Part shown: piece by piece, positions 44,753-53,413 of the stretch
Numbering within the stretch: position 1 is the first letter of the stretch
Layout of the letters: every line of letters begins with the position of its first letter
Source: JBJEFI01 sp051873875
GTDB taxonomy: Bacteria > Bacillota > Bacilli > Bacillales > Bacillaceae_G
Assembly: GCA_051873875.1 (NCBI GenBank)
Contig: JBJEFI010000079.1
Coordinates: 1 to 64,000 of the forward strand
Direction of reading: 5' to 3'
Length of the DNA: 64,000 nucleotides
Made by a program: the position numbers and the translations under genes
The notes under the pieces: model-generated
Databases searched by the model: none
What the model saw: only the letters and a program-made list of their open reading frames with translations
What the model was told of the DNA's origin: nothing

Positions 44753-45058
44753 TTATTCTTCCTCAAATAATTTACTACCAAATACATGTTTCTCTAAATT
44801 AGATAAACGTCTTAAAATATCTGGATTTGTATTTCCTACTGGAACAGTTGGTCTTGTAGGTGGTTGTTCTGACAATTTTTGTTTAAGTATTACTAACTCT
44901 TTTTTTAATTGTGCCATTTCATTTTCATATGCTTCATAATCACGAATAACTAAATCTAAATATTTATCAACTTCTTCTTGATTGTATCCTCGCATACCTA
45001 CTTTAAAATCTTTTTCTAATATTTGTTGTGCTGTTAAGTTTTTTTGTACTGGAAGCAT
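44753..45058 (-). CDS. gpsB: Cell-division adaptor GpsB
   Basis: DivIVA-like cytosolic protein of 101 residues that links the penicillin-binding protein PBP1 to division and elongation sites. The N-terminal membrane/PBP-binding module shows ILEKDFKVGMRGYNQEEVDKYLDLV, followed by a coiled coil and the conserved trimerising end LRRLSNLEKHVFGS. GGGGGG precedes the ATG. Its partner gene ponA is in this window at 49 kb. Confidence 0.95.
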   Translation of the reverse strand: MLPVQKNLTAQQILEKDFKVGMRGYNQEEVDKYLDLVIRDYEAYENEMAQLKKELVILKQKLSEQPPTRPTVPVGNTNPDILRRLSNLEKHVFGSKLFEEE

Positions 45059-45159
45059 GTTACCCCCCCTGAATTTTCAAGAATTTATATGTACAATATA
45101 GTTATTTTTTCAGAAAAACCCAATAATGTCAATGTTCTTTTCTTATTTTCCAACAAAGT

Positions 45160-45696
45160 TTATTCATTCCACTCCATTTCGTTTACAATATTTTGTAAAT
45201 CATCCATTGTAATAAACGTTATTTCTTTTCCTGCTTTTTTAGCAACTTCTATAATAAACTTAGGAGAGGCTGGATTATTTTCATCATATACAACCAATAA
45301 TGCATCACATTTCGAAATAAAAAAATTATTTTTTAATTGAAACTGCCAAGGTCCCTCATACTCTCGTTTTGTAATAGTATCTACATAATCCGCACTTGCT
45401 AACACACGATTATATAATTGTGTATTCTCTTCGTTCCAATTTCCCTCTTGATTATAAAAAGGCGCAAAAACACCTAATTTTATTTCTGGATATGTATCTT
45501 TTAATGCAAAAATTTCTTCTGCCGCCCACAGTTCTACTCCTAATTGACCAGAAATGATAAACCATTCTGCGCCTTCCTCAATATAAGCAATAATTTCACG
45601 ACTTATCGCTTTTTTTATAAATGGAATAGCAGGATTCTTATTATTAAATATTCCTAATTCCGTACCTTTATAACCTGTTATTGTGACAATTTTCAT
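45160..45696 (-). CDS. ypsA: YpsA family protein (DUF1273, SLOG fold)
   Basis: A 178-residue protein of the YpsA/UPF0398 family. It starts MKIVTITGYKGTELGIF and contains FIISGQLGVELWAAEE and a late LLVVYDENNPASPKF, the nucleotide-binding pattern of SLOG Rossmann folds. YpsA affects cell division and stress in B. subtilis and S. aureus and lies next to gpsB there also, as here. Confidence 0.93.
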   Translation of the reverse strand: MKIVTITGYKGTELGIFNNKNPAIPFIKKAISREIIAYIEEGAEWFIISGQLGVELWAAEEIFALKDTYPEIKLGVFAPFYNQEGNWNEENTQLYNRVLASADYVDTITKREYEGPWQFQLKNNFFISKCDALLVVYDENNPASPKFIIEVAKKAGKEITFITMDDLQNIVNEMEWNE

Positions 45697-45794
45697 TATT
45701 TACACCGCCTTTCTACCTTTATACAAACCAACAAAGAAGCTAGTTGCTCATTATTCGTTTACTATCTTAAAACGGTTATCATATATAGCGAATA

Positions 45795-45822
45795 AAAAAG
45801 CAACCAAGTTGGTTGCTTTTTC
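45795..45822 (-). terminator. Terminator after the 35-residue ORF
   Basis: AAAAAGCAACCAA pairs with TTGGTTGCTTTTT with almost no loop; A/T runs on both sides. Confidence 0.8.
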
Positions 45823-45828
45823 TGTTTA

Positions 45829-45936
45829 TTATTTTGAAAAAAATGTAAAAAAATTCGGTTGAAAAGTTGTAAATAAAACTAACGTTAGTGCAACCATAAA
45901 AAAGAATAAAAATAATATTGTCTTCCTTACGAACAA
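45829..45936 (-). CDS. Small 35-residue membrane peptide, unrecognised
   Basis: TTG at 45936 lies six bases after GGAGAGG. The product begins MFVRKTILFLFFFMVALTLV and is hydrophobic through residue 23, with a short polar end (FQPNFFTFFSK), so it should be a single-pass membrane peptide with a basic cytoplasmic N-terminus. A strong terminator follows the stop within about 10 bases, which supports a real transcript. I know no homologue. Confidence 0.55.
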   Translation of the reverse strand: MFVRKTILFLFFFMVALTLVLFTTFQPNFFTFFSK

Positions 45937-46030
45937 ACCTTACCTCTCCGTTTCCTCATTTGCTAATCGCCATTATTTTAACTTGTTTTTCAATGGAAGA
46001 CAATTACAAAATTCAACTTTTTATTCATTT

Positions 46031-46630
46031 TTACTTAATGAAAAAGCCACCTACTTGTTTAGCTAATCCACCTAACTGACTAAAAGCATTCATCATTGTT
46101 CCAGCAGTGTTCATCATCTTATTTACATCAATATCACCATTTGTATTTTTGAATTGAGATAGAAAATTGCCAACGGTAGAAGGTTGTTTTTGTTGATTCT
46201 TTGTCGATTGAGGATAAGGGGTAAATGGTCCATATTGTGGCATAGGTCCTTTTGGCATTTCACTTATATTCCATCCATAATTAGAATGTGGCATTGAAGA
46301 CTGTGGATAATAGTCATTGCCATAGGATTGCTGAGAATGACTGTAATAAGACTGAGATCCATATCCCTCTTCTTGTGATTGTACTGGATATGGTAACGGA
46401 TACGTATATTGTTGTCCATAATAGGATTCCATCGTTTGTCCTTGTTGATTTTGTCCCATATCTTCTAAGTTTGCTCCATTCGTTTGTGCTTCTCCATTTG
46501 TATATTGAGGGGGGGCCGGAAATTGAGGATAGAGTTGTTCGTATTTTGGTACTGGTGCATAAGGAAATTCTGTTGCATCACGAAAATATGGATTATGCTC
46601 TATCCCATGCTCCTGATAACGAAATAACAT
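46031..46630 (-). CDS. YppG-like Tyr/Pro/Gln-rich protein (probable spore-coat protein)
   Basis: About 199 residues. The first 140 are rich in Tyr, Gln, Pro, Asn and Ser with repeated YPYP/SYY units, and the last 40 form a compact domain (FLSQFKNTNGDIDVNKMMNT then AFSQLGGLAKQVGGFF). This composition and the position between yppF and ypsA/gpsB match YppG, a spore-coat-associated protein of B. subtilis. It is longer than YppG. ATG at 46630 has AAAGGAGGAAG upstream; the 46 longer residues are spurious. Confidence 0.8.
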   Translation of the reverse strand: MLFRYQEHGIEHNPYFRDATEFPYAPVPKYEQLYPQFPAPPQYTNGEAQTNGANLEDMGQNQQGQTMESYYGQQYTYPLPYPVQSQEEGYGSQSYYSHSQQSYGNDYYPQSSMPHSNYGWNISEMPKGPMPQYGPFTPYPQSTKNQQKQPSTVGNFLSQFKNTNGDIDVNKMMNTAGTMMNAFSQLGGLAKQVGGFFIK

Positions 46631-46782
46631 AAAATACTTCCTCCTTTCTTCAGTATTGTATATTCCCATTTTTATGATTAGGTGCGTCAACTTTTGTCGA
46701 TTGTTTAAATTTTTAGAAAAAAGGTTTTCTCTAATTAGTATGATAAGATAAACATAAGGGGAGTTCATAAGGGGGAAGGAAC

Positions 46783-46986
46783 ATGGATATCAAACATATT
46801 CAACAATCATATTACAATATGCATCATTATGTAGAAGAAGATCGCAATAAATTATTAGATTTTATTAATTCCCAATACATTACAGGTACTATTTCAATTA
46901 CAGAATACAAGCAAAGTATTTATCTTCTTGAAGACAAAGGTGCTCAAAAACCATCCCACTATTTTGAAGGAAAGTATAAAAAATAA
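46783..46986 (+). CDS. yppF: YppF family small protein
   Basis: A 67-residue protein matching YppF by size, by position beside yppG, and by the pattern LLDFINSQYITGTISITEY (a short helix-turn-helix like hairpin) and a C-terminal EDKGAQKPSHYFE. Divergent from yppG. Function is unknown. GGGGGAAGGAAC precedes the ATG, and a terminator follows. Confidence 0.8.
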   Translation: MDIKHIQQSYYNMHHYVEEDRNKLLDFINSQYITGTISITEYKQSIYLLEDKGAQKPSHYFEGKYKK

Positions 46987-47014
46987 ACTCCATTGTAGTG
47001 GAGTTTATTTTTTT
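46985..47014 (+). terminator. Terminator downstream of yppF
   Basis: AAACTCCA pairs with TGGAGTTT across six bases, followed by about nine Ts. Confidence 0.8.
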
Positions 47015-47213
47015 AGCTTATTTTTTTTACATGTAAACGACTTTCTACATATTCAATTGTTTTTTCTACTTTTTCCACTTTCTTAATTAGGTTGTCCTCA
47101 TTTCTATTTCTTTCATTGTCTATTTCCTTCAATAACTGATTATTTACACTTTCAACATCATTTAACATCGCTTCTAGCCGGTTTAAAAACACATTCATTT
47201 TCACTTGTTTCAT
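47013..47213 (-). CDS. Small coiled-coil protein, 66 residues
   Basis: Almost wholly helical, with heptad-like Leu/Val/Ile spacing (FLNRLEAMLNDVESVNNQLL and VEKVEKTIEYVESRL) and a basic end. GAGGTG precedes the ATG. By position within the ypp cluster it may correspond to YppD, but I cannot confirm that from the sequence. Confidence 0.65.
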   Translation of the reverse strand: MKQVKMNVFLNRLEAMLNDVESVNNQLLKEIDNERNRNEDNLIKKVEKVEKTIEYVESRLHVKKIS

Positions 47214-47332
47214 TGTTTTTACACCTCTTTTTCATCTTTCGTTATTCATTACATTTCTGCTAGCTTTTACAAAACCCTGCAAGCTTGACAAAACTAGAAG
47301 CAATTCGGCAAAACTAGAAAAGATTCTTCGTT

Positions 47333-48277
47333 TTAAGATAAAATCTGTTGAAATGACAAAAGAAAATGTAACTGCCGTTGTTTTAATAAAAATGAGGTTT
47401 GTCTATTTTCTAGTGCAACAGAAGACGAAAGAAGAAAATACGATTCCTGATTTTCTACATCATCTATCCCCAAAATTTTTCTTGTTCGTCGATGAGGAAT
47501 AACAGGATAAACATCTTGTAAAGAAGGTGTATCTTTTTTCACCTTTCCTTCTATATAAACCTCATAATCCCATCTTGATCCTGTATGGGGAACTTGATTA
47601 AAAAATTTTAAAAATGATGTATATTGCAATGGATGAAAGAGTAATTTATATAATCCGTATCCTAACTTAATACGTTCCTTCACCTCTTCAAAATGAGAAA
47701 TATCATATCCATATAACTGTCCATTTAAAGTTGGAAATAGAACAAAATTAAATTGACATAACTCTTGCAATCGATAGTGAAAAGAATGAAAAACTTGTTG
47801 CTTAAAATAAGTATTTTCTATAACGGGTTCTTGAATTAGAAATTGCTCATTAATAATTAAAGCCTTTGCCAATCTTTGTTTATCCCCCTTTTGCCAAAAG
47901 TTCATCCACTCTTTTTCCATAAAGGTAGAGCAATAAAAATGAGAAAATAAATCAAAACAAGGCTTGCCTATAGTCTTACTATACTCATATATCAACAACT
48001 GGGGATATGCATCAGAAAAAATTAACCAATTTGCTCGTTCATATAATAGAAAGATTCGCCGCCGTTCAAAAAGAGAAAGTGCTTTAGTAAAATATGTGCC
48101 TTCCAAATCACACATATTCCACCCAGCATTTCTTGACACAGCTCCTGCTAATAACGCCCATTGTACTTCTGGATAGCACTTATAAAACTGTTCGTATGCC
48201 TCTGTTCGTGTAACATTATCTTGATTTGCTTTCATTGTTTTTTCTTTAATTTGCTCAATTATAGATACTTCTGTCAT
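47333..48277 (-). CDS. yppC: YppC family protein (DUF2515)
   Basis: A 314-residue protein with the family start region ALLAGAVSRNAGWNMCDLEG and YGLYKLLFHP, seen in YppC/DUF2515 proteins of Bacillus. It is divergent from recU, as in B. subtilis. No signal peptide or clear membrane segments. The function of the family is unknown. Confidence 0.85.
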   Translation of the reverse strand: MTEVSIIEQIKEKTMKANQDNVTRTEAYEQFYKCYPEVQWALLAGAVSRNAGWNMCDLEGTYFTKALSLFERRRIFLLYERANWLIFSDAYPQLLIYEYSKTIGKPCFDLFSHFYCSTFMEKEWMNFWQKGDKQRLAKALIINEQFLIQEPVIENTYFKQQVFHSFHYRLQELCQFNFVLFPTLNGQLYGYDISHFEEVKERIKLGYGLYKLLFHPLQYTSFLKFFNQVPHTGSRWDYEVYIEGKVKKDTPSLQDVYPVIPHRRTRKILGIDDVENQESYFLLSSSVALENRQTSFLLKQRQLHFLLSFQQILS

Positions 48278-48387
48278 ATTTAACCACCACTTTCCATATA
48301 CTTTTTAAAACATTTTTCACCCTTGAATGCTATTTTCTGATATAATCACCATGTACATACTACCTTAAATTATTTGGAGCATGAACT

Positions 48388-48999
48388 ATGACGATTAAAT
48401 ATCCTAATGGAAAGAAATATCAAATTAAAACAAATTTACAACCATCTAAGAACAAGCATATTGATTTTAGTAATCGAGGAATGACATTGGAAGAAGATTT
48501 GAATGAAACAAATGCTTATTATTTAAGCAGAGGACTAGCATGCATCCATAAAAAGCCTACTCCCATTCAAATTGTAAAGGTAGATTATCCAAAAAGAAGT
48601 GCAGCCGTTATTAAAGAAGCTTATTTCAAACAGGCATCAACAACTGATTATAACGGTGTATATTCTGGTATGTATTTAGATTTTGAAGCAAAAGAAACGA
48701 AAAATAAGACAAGTTTCCCACTTCAAAATTTCCACCAACATCAAATTAACCATATGGAAGCTGTTTTAAACCAGCACGGAATTGCTTTTGTTATTATTAA
48801 ATTTTCATCAACAGATGAGATTTTTTTATTAGAAGCAATGGTTGTCATCAATTATTGGAAAAGACATCTAGCTGGAGAGCGAAAATCCATTCCAAAACAG
48901 GAAATAGAACGTCTTGGTTATACTATACCCAAAGGATATCAACCACGTTTGGACTATTTACCGATTATTGATGTACTGGTGGCAAAAATGAAAGGTTAG
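48388..48999 (+). CDS. recU: Holliday-junction resolvase RecU
   Basis: Endonuclease of 203 residues that resolves recombination junctions and modulates RecA. The catalytic core shows NRGMTLEEDLNETNAYY near residue 29, TDYNGVYSGMYLDFEAKET near residue 92 (D and E-x-K), and FPLQNFHQHQ. Length matches B. subtilis RecU. It is directly upstream of ponA with an 18-base gap, so the two are co-transcribed. Confidence 0.97.
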   Translation: MTIKYPNGKKYQIKTNLQPSKNKHIDFSNRGMTLEEDLNETNAYYLSRGLACIHKKPTPIQIVKVDYPKRSAAVIKEAYFKQASTTDYNGVYSGMYLDFEAKETKNKTSFPLQNFHQHQINHMEAVLNQHGIAFVIIKFSSTDEIFLLEAMVVINYWKRHLAGERKSIPKQEIERLGYTIPKGYQPRLDYLPIIDVLVAKMKG

Positions 49000-49017
49000 A
49001 AAGGTGGCAATAAAGAA

Positions 49018-51612
49018 ATGTCTGATAACAAATATACTTCTCGGGAAGAACGACTAAAAAAAGCTCGTGAAGAGAAAAAGACACCAAAACAAAAAAAGAC
49101 AGAATCATCACATAAAAAAACAACATCAAAATGGAAAAAAGTTTTGATGGTTCTATTAGCATTATTCTTAACATTCATGGCAATTGGAGTAACAGCTTTC
49201 TTCCTTATAGTTAAAGATGCGCCAAAATTAGATGAAACATTGCTAAAAGATCCATTATCTTCAAAAATATACGATAAAAACGGAAAGCTTGTTACAGAAG
49301 TTGGAAAAGAGTATCGAGAAAACATCACTTATGATGAAATACCGGAAGTATTAGAAAATGCCGTATTAGCGATTGAAGATAACCGTTTTTACAAGCATCA
49401 TGGTATCGACATTAAACGAACTGGTGCTGCAATTTTAGGTGTATTTAGTGAAGGATTAAGTGGACAAGGTGGTAGTACAATTACACAACAAGTTGTAAAA
49501 CGCTCTTTCTTAACGCCTGATAAAACAATTAAACGAAAAGTACAAGAATGGTATTTAGCATTCCAATTAGAACAAAAAAAATCAAAACAAGAAATTTTAG
49601 AAATCTATTTAAATAAAATTTACTATGCAAATGGTATTTATGGCGTTAAAAAGGCGTCCGAGTACTATTTTAATAAAGAATTAAAAGATTTAACTGTTGC
49701 TGAGGCAGCATTATTAGCGGGTATTCCCCAAAGACCAAATGCATATAATCCATTTGACAATCCAAAATTAGCACAGGAGCGTCGTGACATCGTGTTAAAA
49801 GCGATGGAGAAACATGGATATATTTCAAACGCCGAGTTACAAAAATCATTAGCAATAAATGTAAAAGATATGGTTGTAGCTGATAAAGGAAATCCATTAA
49901 ATAAAGATGCTGATTATCAACATTTTATCAATGAAGTAATAAAAGAAATCGATGAAATCAGTGATAATAAACTAAACATTTACACAGATGGATTAGAAAT
50001 TTATACAACATTAGATACGCATGCTCAAAAAACAGTTGAAGCGATTTTAAATACAGATGATTATATTAATTATCCAAATGATCGTCTTCAAGCTGGGGTT
50101 GTATTAATGGATTCTAAAACAGGAGAAATTCGTGCCATCGGTGGTGGACGTAACAACGAAACTGTTCGTGGCTTTAACTTTGCTACTGACATCAAACGTC
50201 AACCTGGTTCTACAATTAAACCAATTTTAGACTATGCTCCTGCAATTGAGTATTTAAAATGGGGAACTGGTAGACCGATGAAAGATGAACCATATAGCTA
50301 TAGTTCAGGTCAAGTCATTCGTAACCATGACAATAAATACATGGGCGAAATGACAATGCGCAGAGCACTTTCTCTATCACGAAACATTCCAGCTGTAAAA
50401 GCATATATGGAAGTCGGTCCAGAAAAGGCTGTAGAATTTGCAAATGGCATGGGATTAAATATAAAGCACTCCTACGAATCATATGCAATTGGTGGCTTTG
50501 ATGGTGTAGATGATAGTATGTCTCCATTAAAAATGGTTGGGGCATATGGTGCATTTGCAAACGAAGGTATTTACAACAAACCGCATACAATTAACAAAGT
50601 TGTCTTGTCAGATGGTAGAGAAATTAAAAGTTCTCAATACTTGCCAAAACCAAAACAAGTAATGAAGGACTATACTGCCTTCATGATTACAGACATGTTA
50701 CGTACAACTGTAAATTCAGGAACAGCAACATATGCACGCGTACCTGGTTTTGATGTCGCTGGTAAAACAGGACAGACAAACTTTGATAGTGCTGAAATCG
50801 CAAAATATGGTTTTCCAAGCGACTCTATTAAGGACTCTTGGTTCGCAGGATATACACCACAATATACAGCAGCTGTATGGACTGGTTACGAAAAAACAAC
50901 AAGTGAAAACTACTTTAGAAATGGTGCAGGTCATACACCAATTGCACAAAAAATCTTTAAGCAATTAATGTTAGAAGTAGCAACAGATACAAGTCGTTTC
51001 CAAAAACCAAACAGCGTAGCACAAGCGAACGGCGAATATTATGTAAAAGGTACAGAACCTGATGTACCAATTATTACAGTGGAAGCACCTACAGGCTTAA
51101 AAGCTAACTTTAATAAACAAACAAACAGCATTGACTTAAGTTGGAATTACAAAGGTAAAAATGCAAGTAATGTAGTCTTTGAAGTAGCATATAAAACAGA
51201 TGGTCAAGGTGAAAAATTATTACAATCATCTACTGCAAAACAAGCAACACTTTCAAATGTAAAGCCTGGTAGCACCTATACATTTACGGTTACAGCCGTC
51301 CTTGAAAATGAAAAAGGAAAACCAGCAAGCATTACAGTAAGTGTGCCACTTGTAGAAGTCGTAACACCACCAAATGATGATGATGACGACGACGATGATG
51401 ATGAAAATAATCCAAATCAACCAGATACACCTGACATACCAGGCATAACACCACCAGATACTGGTACCGGAAACGGTAATGGTACCGGAAACGGTAATGG
51501 CAACGGTAACGGTAATGGTAACGGTAATGGTAACGGTAATGGTAATGACAGTGGAAGTGGCAATACGCCTACTACACCACCTACAACTGGTAATGAACAA
51601 ACCGACGATTAA
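49018..51612 (+). CDS. ponA: Class A penicillin-binding protein PBP1A/1B
   Basis: Bifunctional peptidoglycan synthase of 864 residues on the outer membrane face. After a basic cytoplasmic tail is one transmembrane helix (residues 42-64). The glycosyltransferase domain shows AIEDNRFYKHHGID, GGSTITQQVVK and KSKQEILEIYLN; the transpeptidase shows serine motif RQPGSTIKP near residue 400, SRN and KTGQTN near residue 583. A fibronectin-like domain precedes a run of nine Asp and a Gly-Asn repeat tail. Partner of GpsB. GGTGG precedes the start. Confidence 0.96.
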   Translation: MSDNKYTSREERLKKAREEKKTPKQKKTESSHKKTTSKWKKVLMVLLALFLTFMAIGVTAFFLIVKDAPKLDETLLKDPLSSKIYDKNGKLVTEVGKEYRENITYDEIPEVLENAVLAIEDNRFYKHHGIDIKRTGAAILGVFSEGLSGQGGSTITQQVVKRSFLTPDKTIKRKVQEWYLAFQLEQKKSKQEILEIYLNKIYYANGIYGVKKASEYYFNKELKDLTVAEAALLAGIPQRPNAYNPFDNPKLAQERRDIVLKAMEKHGYISNAELQKSLAINVKDMVVADKGNPLNKDADYQHFINEVIKEIDEISDNKLNIYTDGLEIYTTLDTHAQKTVEAILNTDDYINYPNDRLQAGVVLMDSKTGEIRAIGGGRNNETVRGFNFATDIKRQPGSTIKPILDYAPAIEYLKWGTGRPMKDEPYSYSSGQVIRNHDNKYMGEMTMRRALSLSRNIPAVKAYMEVGPEKAVEFANGMGLNIKHSYESYAIGGFDGVDDSMSPLKMVGAYGAFANEGIYNKPHTINKVVLSDGREIKSSQYLPKPKQVMKDYTAFMITDMLRTTVNSGTATYARVPGFDVAGKTGQTNFDSAEIAKYGFPSDSIKDSWFAGYTPQYTAAVWTGYEKTTSENYFRNGAGHTPIAQKIFKQLMLEVATDTSRFQKPNSVAQANGEYYVKGTEPDVPIITVEAPTGLKANFNKQTNSIDLSWNYKGKNASNVVFEVAYKTDGQGEKLLQSSTAKQATLSNVKPGSTYTFTVTAVLENEKGKPASITVSVPLVEVVTPPNDDDDDDDDDENNPNQPDTPDIPGITPPDTGTGNGNGTGNGNGNGNGNGNGNGNGNGNDSGSGNTPTTPPTTGNEQTDD
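51374..51550 (+). repeat. Low-complexity repeats encoding the PonA tail
   Basis: A GAT/GAC run encodes consecutive Asp, and further on six-base GGTAAT/GGAAAC units encode Gly-Asn pairs about a dozen times. Near-identical tandem units of this kind can change copy number by slippage without breaking the frame. Confidence 0.85.
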
Positions 51613-51624
51613 TTTATTTTCAAT

Positions 51625-51659
51625 AAAAAAGAGCGAGGCACTTAGCCATCGCTCTTTTT
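51625..51659. terminator. Bidirectional terminator between ponA and ypoC
   Basis: AAAAAAGAGCGA pairs with TCGCTCTTTTT across about 12 bases; overlaps the ypoC stop. Confidence 0.8.
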
Positions 51660-51950
51660 CATTGCTTTTGATTTATAATAGACTTTTTCTAATTCCACAT
51701 ATAATTCCTTTAATTGAATAAAAGCATGGTAATGATTTATATTCCCTTTAATAAAATGAATTCTTTCTCTTTCATTCAACAGCTGAACTTCTCCATAGTT
51801 AAGTGTAACTTCTTCTCTTATCTGTTTATATAAAGCAAAGGCTTCTTCCATCCATCCTTGCGCTTCTTTTCGATTTCGCTTATTAAAAAGCCCTGTTAAT
51901 GTTTCCTTTAATTCATTCCATCTTGTAAATCCTTCTTCAATCGTTTGCAT
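51642..51950 (-). CDS. ypoC: YpoC family protein
   Basis: A 102-residue mostly helical protein (WMEEAFALYKQIREEV, then FIKGNINHYHAFIQLKELYVELEK) in the position of B. subtilis ypoC, between nth and ponA. Its start overlaps the end of nth by 14 bases, so it is translated with that gene. Function unknown. Confidence 0.85.
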   Translation of the reverse strand: MQTIEEGFTRWNELKETLTGLFNKRNRKEAQGWMEEAFALYKQIREEVTLNYGEVQLLNERERIHFIKGNINHYHAFIQLKELYVELEKVYYKSKAMKKSDG

Positions 51951-52590
51951 TTTTTAACCGTTTCTTCCCTTCCCTACATATATCATTTAATGGACATTGA
52001 ATGCAATTTGGGTTTTGAGCTTTACAATGATATCTTCCAAAAAAAATCATTCGATGATGAGTCGGAGCCCACTGCTCTTTTGGGATTTTCTTCATCAATG
52101 TCCTTTCTACTTCAAGCACACTATCTTTGTAACGACAAAAAGCTAATCGTTTGCTTACTCGTTCCACATGAGTATCAACAGCAATGGCGGGTATGCCAAA
52201 GGCAACAGAAACAACAACATTTGCTGTTTTTCTTCCTACACCAGGAAGCGTCATTAATATATCTCGATCCTTAGGTACTTCTCCATTGTATTCACGAATC
52301 AAAATATCACATAATTTTTGAATATTTTTTGCCTTATTACGAAATAATCCTATTGATCGAATATCATTTTGTAATTCTTCAATGGAAACATCTAAATAAT
52401 CTTGTGGTACTTTATATTTTTCAAATAATGTTTTTGTAACACTATTTACTTTTACATCTGTACATTGAGCAGATAACAAGACAGCAATAAGTAATTCAAA
52501 TGGATTGCGATGGTTTAATTCACAATGTGCTTCTGGAAACATATCCTCCATTACTGCTATACAATGCTTAATTTGTTCTTTATTCAGCAT
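51937..52590 (-). CDS. nth: Endonuclease III
   Basis: DNA glycosylase/AP lyase for oxidised pyrimidines, 217 residues. The helix-hairpin-helix LPGVGRKTANVV carries the catalytic lysine, and the catalytic aspartate is in VDTHVERV. The 4Fe-4S cluster is complete: C-x6-C-x2-C-x5-C in CKAQNPNCIQCPLNDIC. ATG at 52590 follows GAGAGGTATA and overlaps the dnaD stop (TAATG), so the genes are coupled as in B. subtilis. Confidence 0.97.
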   Translation of the reverse strand: MLNKEQIKHCIAVMEDMFPEAHCELNHRNPFELLIAVLLSAQCTDVKVNSVTKTLFEKYKVPQDYLDVSIEELQNDIRSIGLFRNKAKNIQKLCDILIREYNGEVPKDRDILMTLPGVGRKTANVVVSVAFGIPAIAVDTHVERVSKRLAFCRYKDSVLEVERTLMKKIPKEQWAPTHHRMIFFGRYHCKAQNPNCIQCPLNDICREGKKRLKNAND

Positions 52591-53294
52591 TATACCTCTC
52601 CCTCTAACCAATTATAAAATGTAATATTTTCAGGCTTCTTCTCTTTTGGTTGAGTTTGTTGACGTTGGTGTTGTCGGAACTTTTGCCCTCTTTCAACAGC
52701 CTGTTCAACAGATTTAATTCCTGCCCGCTTCCATTCAAATAAAATGCGGTCAATATAGCGGAAATTCATTTTCCCAACCATTACAGCTTCTCTTAAAGCA
52801 GCTTTAATTAGTTGCTCTGAGTGTTGATCTTGATCTTGCCACATACCAAGTGTCTCAAGCTCAAAGGGCGACAATGGTCGTCCAAATTCTTTTTCAAATA
52901 TTGTGTATAAATTATCTTGCTTTACTTCTATCTCTTCTAAATTTGAAACTGTTTGTGCTTGTACAAGCACTTGAAGTAGCTTTTCCCATAAAGGTTGTAA
53001 ACTATAGTACTCTGTTTTTATCCCATTAAGTTCTTTCTTTTCCCAAATTGCTAATAATCCTTTTTGAATTAATCCCCTAAGAACATGCATACATTCCTGT
53101 TCATTAATTGTCATTTTTTTACTTAAATCTGTTGGAGTCGGAAAATGGTTACCACTTTCAATAGATGTATGGATGTGTAAAATAACCATACACTCTACTT
53201 CATTCATTCCTAGTTCGCCATAATGATTCAGCAAAATTTTAGGAATTGCAACGCTTCCCTCTTCAAACCATTTAAAAAAATACTCTTTTCTCAT
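52590..53294 (-). CDS. dnaD: DNA replication initiation protein DnaD
   Basis: Primosome protein that remodels DNA at oriC and restart sites, 234 residues. A winged-helix N-terminal domain (KMTINEQECMHVLRGLIQKGLL) is followed by the DnaD/DnaB2 domain containing FGRPLSPFELETLGMW and the YIDRILFEWKRAGIKSVEQA end. ATG at 53294 follows GAGGTGTTTGAA. In B. subtilis asnS lies just upstream, but here it is absent and aspB is next. Confidence 0.95.
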   Translation of the reverse strand: MRKEYFFKWFEEGSVAIPKILLNHYGELGMNEVECMVILHIHTSIESGNHFPTPTDLSKKMTINEQECMHVLRGLIQKGLLAIWEKKELNGIKTEYYSLQPLWEKLLQVLVQAQTVSNLEEIEVKQDNLYTIFEKEFGRPLSPFELETLGMWQDQDQHSEQLIKAALREAVMVGKMNFRYIDRILFEWKRAGIKSVEQAVERGQKFRQHQRQQTQPKEKKPENITFYNWLEGEV

Positions 53295-53384
53295 TTCAAA
53301 CACCTCTTGCCTAAGTATACCATGATGAGTGATAGGTGTAATCATCCTTAGTTTGTCATCATTTCAATGTTAATCACTAGAGAA

Positions 53385-53406
53385 GCCCTTCCAAAAAAGG
53401 AAGGGC
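53385..53406 (-). terminator. Terminator-like hairpin after aspB
   Basis: GCCCTTCC pairs with GGAAGGGC around six As (Ts on the minus strand); the following T-run is weak. Confidence 0.5.
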
Positions 53407-53413
53407 CACATAA

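Noticed and set aside
51470..51550. CRISPR-like or minisatellite array
   Set aside because: Units are six bases and code for Gly-Asn in the ponA frame; there are no spacers.
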